From positions 1 through 8,026 of the forward strand of contig JALXCG010000135.1 of NCBI GenBank assembly GCA_026991065.1: a DNA stretch of 8,026 bases, written 5' to 3'. The DNA is from JALXCG01 sp026991065 [NCBI: Gemmatimonadota bacterium]. GTDB lineage: Bacteria > GCA-2686955. Each line of letters begins with the position of its first letter. The first letter of the stretch is position 1. Position numbers and translations under genes: made by a program. Shown here piece by piece: positions 5,714 to 8,026 of this stretch. The notes under the pieces are model-generated. The model was not told the DNA's origin. It made no database searches and saw only the letters and a list, made by a program, of their open reading frames with translations.

Positions 5714-6921
5714 TGGAGCAGAGCGGAATGGATGCTGAACGGACATCGGTTTGGAAGAGGCGGAAGTGGGCGTGGCGCAGCTCTTGCGCGACACTCTCGG
5801 GAGTGGTCCTGCTGGGGCTGGGCCTGATCCTGGGGGGGTGCGGTTCCGCCGGTCCGGCCGCGGAAGCGCCGCCGGAGCAGCCGCGGAATGTGCGGGTTCT
5901 GCAACTGGCGCCGACCCGCATCACCGAGTATTTCGAAATCTCCGGAACGGTGGAACCGCTGCGTGGCGCGAACATCAGCGCGGAGGAGAGCGGCACCGTG
6001 CTGCGGGTCGGGCACGACAAGGGGGAAGCGGTCAAGGCGGGCGATCTGCTGGTGGAGTTGGACCGCCGGATCCTTGCCGCGCAGCTTGACGCAACTCAGG
6101 CGAATCTGAAGCTGCAAGCCTACAATGCGGAAAAGACCCGCACCCTGCGCGCCGCCGGCAAGGTAAGTGAGCTGGAGCTGCTGGGTGTGGAAGCCCAGGC
6201 GGCCCAGGCACGCGCCACCGCAACCACCACGCGTCTGCGCTGGGAGCGGGCGGCGGTGAGCGCGCCGTTCGCCGGAATCGTTGCCGATCGCTATGTGGAG
6301 CCGGGGGAACTGGTGGCTCCGGGGCGTCTTCTGGCACGGGTGATCGATCCTTCGGTGCTGAAGCTCACCGGGTTTCTCACCGAGCGCGAAGTGGCGCGCC
6401 TGGAGCCCGGCATCCGCACCGAAGTGCACTTCGACGGCCGCAGCGCTCCGGCGCCGGGCGAAGTGACCTGGATCGGCTACGAGGCGGATCCCCGCACCGC
6501 CAAGTTCAAGGTGGAGATCCAGATTCAGAATGGCGACGGTGCCCTGCGTCCCGGAGTCGTGGCCCGCGCCCGGATCCCCAGCCGCGTTCACGAAGAGGTG
6601 ATTGCGGTGCCGCGCGATGCGCTGGTCGGCAGCGGCGCCAGCCCGGCCGTATTCGTGGTCGAGGGCGATCGCGCCCATCGCCGCGCGGTGATGCTGGGCG
6701 GCGATCAGGGGCTGATGAGTGTCGTTACCTCCGGGCTCAGTGCCGGCGAGCGGCTGGTGGTGCGGGGGCAGCGCGATCTGGTGGATGGTTCGCTGGTGCG
6801 CGTTACAGAAGAGACGCAACGCCCCGACGGCTGGCGCCCGGAGGACCCGGCCGTGGTCCGGGCCGCGATTGACGGCGCGGACGCGCCCGGACTGGACAGT
6901 GCCGGGGAGGCTCCGCAATGA
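5710..6921 (+). CDS. RND efflux periplasmic adaptor (membrane fusion protein, HlyD/AcrA type), lipoprotein
   Basis: 403 residues from the ATG at 5710. After a long basic N-terminus (WKRRKWAWR), the hydrophobic core ends in LILGGC, a lipobox with Cys44 as the lipidation site, so the mature protein should be anchored to a membrane and face the periplasm, as AcrA is. The first lipoyl half (SAEESGTVLRVGHDKGEAVKAGDLLVELD written in parts: SGTVLRVGHDKGEAVKAG at ~94-111) is followed by a short coiled-coil hairpin (~119-185). The second lipoyl half follows (VSAPFAGIVADRYVEPGE), then a beta-barrel (LKLTGFLTEREVARLEPG) and a membrane-proximal domain (VIAVPRDALV). The last ~35 residues form a loose acidic tail. 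ATG 5710 overlaps the tolC-type stop as ATGA; ATG 5713 and ATG 5728 are alternative starts that keep the lipobox. It links the inner-membrane permease to the TolC-type channel. Confidence 0.93.
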   Translation: MMEQSGMDAERTSVWKRRKWAWRSSCATLSGVVLLGLGLILGGCGSAGPAAEAPPEQPRNVRVLQLAPTRITEYFEISGTVEPLRGANISAEESGTVLRVGHDKGEAVKAGDLLVELDRRILAAQLDATQANLKLQAYNAEKTRTLRAAGKVSELELLGVEAQAAQARATATTTRLRWERAAVSAPFAGIVADRYVEPGELVAPGRLLARVIDPSVLKLTGFLTEREVARLEPGIRTEVHFDGRSAPAPGEVTWIGYEADPRTAKFKVEIQIQNGDGALRPGVVARARIPSRVHEEVIAVPRDALVGSGASPAVFVVEGDRAHRRAVMLGGDQGLMSVVTSGLSAGERLVVRGQRDLVDGSLVRVTEETQRPDGWRPEDPAVVRAAIDGADAPGLDSAGEAPQ

Positions 6922-8026
6922 AGCTGACCGATGCCTCCATCCGCAAATACCCGATGATCTTCGCCTTCATGGTGATCACCACCCTGGTGGGGCTGGATTC
7001 CTATCTGTCGCTGCCGCGCGAATCCTCTCCCGATATCAAGATTCCCTTCGTCATGGTGGTGGCCCCCTATGCGGGTGCCGGCCCGGAAGATATAGAGAAT
7101 CTGGTGACCCGCAAGCTGGAGCGTGAACTCAAGGGGATGGCGGACCTCAAAGAGATGACGAGTACCTCGAATGAGGGGATCTCCAACATCCTGCTGGAGT
7201 TCAACCCGAAGGTGGAGATGAGCGACGCCCTGCAGAAGGTGCGCGACCGGGTGGACCTGGCCAAGCCGGAGTTGCCCGAGGATCCGCGCGAAGATCTGCT
7301 GGTGATGGAGATCAGCTCCGACGACTGGCCGATCGTGCAGATCAATCTGACCGGCGAATATGATCCGATCCTGCTGAAGAAGGCCGGCGAGGATCTGCAG
7401 GACCGCCTGGAGGAGGTCCGCGGTGTTCTGGATGTGGATCTCACCGGCGGCGTGGACCGGGAAGTGTTGGTCGAGGTGGATCCCGACCGTTTGCAGTACT
7501 ACAATCTGTCGCTGCAGGATGTACAGGACGCGATCTTTCTGCAGAACACCACCATTCCGGGCGGTGAACTCTCTCTCGGTCTCTACAAGTATCAAGTGTC
7601 GGTTCCCGGAGAGATCGAGAAGCCGGAGGAGATTCTTGGGTTTGTGCTCAATCCCGGGGCGCCGACGCCGGTCTATGTGCGGGACGTCGCCTCGGTTCGT
7701 TTCGGGATCAAGGAGCCGGAGACAATTTCGCGGGTTAACGGCCGCCCGGCGGTGATCCTTTCGGTGAAAAAGCGCAGCGGCGAGAACATCATCGAGATCG
7801 TCGACCAGGTCAAGGAGGTGTTGGCCGAGATGGCGCCCACCCTGCCGCCCGGCACCGAGATCTCGATTGTCGGCGACCAGTCGCAGGATATTCGGCGGAT
7901 GGTGAATGAGCTGGAAAACAACATCATCAGCGGTCTCATTCTGGTGGTGGTGATCCTGCTGCTTTTTCTGGGGCTGACCAACTCTTTCTTTGTCGGGGTC
8001 GCCATCCCCTTCTCCATGTTGATCGC
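6918..8026 (+). CDS. RND-family efflux permease (AcrB/MexB superfamily), N-terminal part only
   Basis: The frame runs 369 codons without a stop to the window edge; the full family is about 1,000-1,100 residues, so roughly a third is visible. Residues ~13-30 (MIFAFMVITTLVGLDSYL) are the first membrane helix, followed by LPRESSPDIKIPFV. The porter domain shows the family pattern, with YAGAGPEDIENLVTRKLER at 51-69 and STSNEGISNILLEF at 82-95. IISGLILVVVILLLFLGL (~336-353) begins the second membrane helix, followed by FFVGVAIPFSMLI. As a proton-driven exporter it would supply the energy for the pump; the charged residues of helix 4 that carry protons lie beyond the window. The substrate cannot be told from this part. 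ATG at 6918 overlaps the adaptor stop (ATGA), with GGGGAGG at 6904-6910 at 7 nt spacing. Confidence 0.95.
   Translation, partial: MKLTDASIRKYPMIFAFMVITTLVGLDSYLSLPRESSPDIKIPFVMVVAPYAGAGPEDIENLVTRKLERELKGMADLKEMTSTSNEGISNILLEFNPKVEMSDALQKVRDRVDLAKPELPEDPREDLLVMEISSDDWPIVQINLTGEYDPILLKKAGEDLQDRLEEVRGVLDVDLTGGVDREVLVEVDPDRLQYYNLSLQDVQDAIFLQNTTIPGGELSLGLYKYQVSVPGEIEKPEEILGFVLNPGAPTPVYVRDVASVRFGIKEPETISRVNGRPAVILSVKKRSGENIIEIVDQVKEVLAEMAPTLPPGTEISIVGDQSQDIRRMVNELENNIISGLILVVVILLLFLGLTNSFFVGVAIPFSMLI

Noticed and set aside
4103-6918. Two long minus-strand frames (4103-5587 and 5584-6918) opposite the channel and adaptor genes
   Set aside because: The plus-strand frames have clear TolC, lipobox and lipoyl-domain signatures and ATGA junctions. 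The antisense products are low-complexity, His/Arg/Gln-rich shadows.

Overview
The window is GC-rich, densely coding DNA from a Gram-negative bacterium. An outer-membrane TolC-type channel, a lipoprotein periplasmic adaptor and an RND permease show that it has an inner and an outer membrane. The secreted beta-helix protein and the large secreted glycosidase-like protein resemble those common in environmental lineages of the FCB group or deltaproteobacterial type. That placement is a weak guess; nothing here fixes the phylum.

Left half (minus strand, about 1-3221): two genes read right to left and separated by 3 nt. The first is a protein of about 974 residues with a TIM-barrel glycoside-hydrolase-like core (an Asn-Glu-Pro motif and a second Glu on a Val-Thr-Val-Asp-Glu strand) followed by beta-rich C-terminal regions. 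The second, cut by the window edge, starts with a signal peptide and the opening of a right-handed beta-helix protein. Both look exported and may act together outside the cytoplasm.

The 5' end of the glycosidase-like gene is the most interesting place in the window. A tandem array of a 7-bp unit (3124-3200, ten perfect copies plus one variant) lies between a well-placed ATG with a Shine-Dalgarno sequence (3221) and the codons of a signal-peptide hydrophobic core (about 3122-3095). With ten perfect copies the ATG is out of frame with the long gene. With nine or twelve it would be in frame and would give a complete signal peptide. This is the layout of a phase-variable on/off switch driven by slipped-strand mispairing, and the sequence as given is in an OFF state.

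Middle (about 3222-3611): a divergent intergenic region with a GC-rich hairpin (3256-3294). At its right end is a promoter-like TTGACA/TAGCTT pair followed by an AT-rich near-perfect palindrome (3566-3590), a likely operator.

Right half (plus strand, 3612 to the end): a four-gene efflux operon, tetR-type repressor, TolC-type outer-membrane channel, lipoprotein periplasmic adaptor and RND permease (cut by the window edge). Every junction is a 4-nt ATGA overlap. The repressor probably binds the palindrome upstream of its own gene, and so would control the whole tripartite pump.
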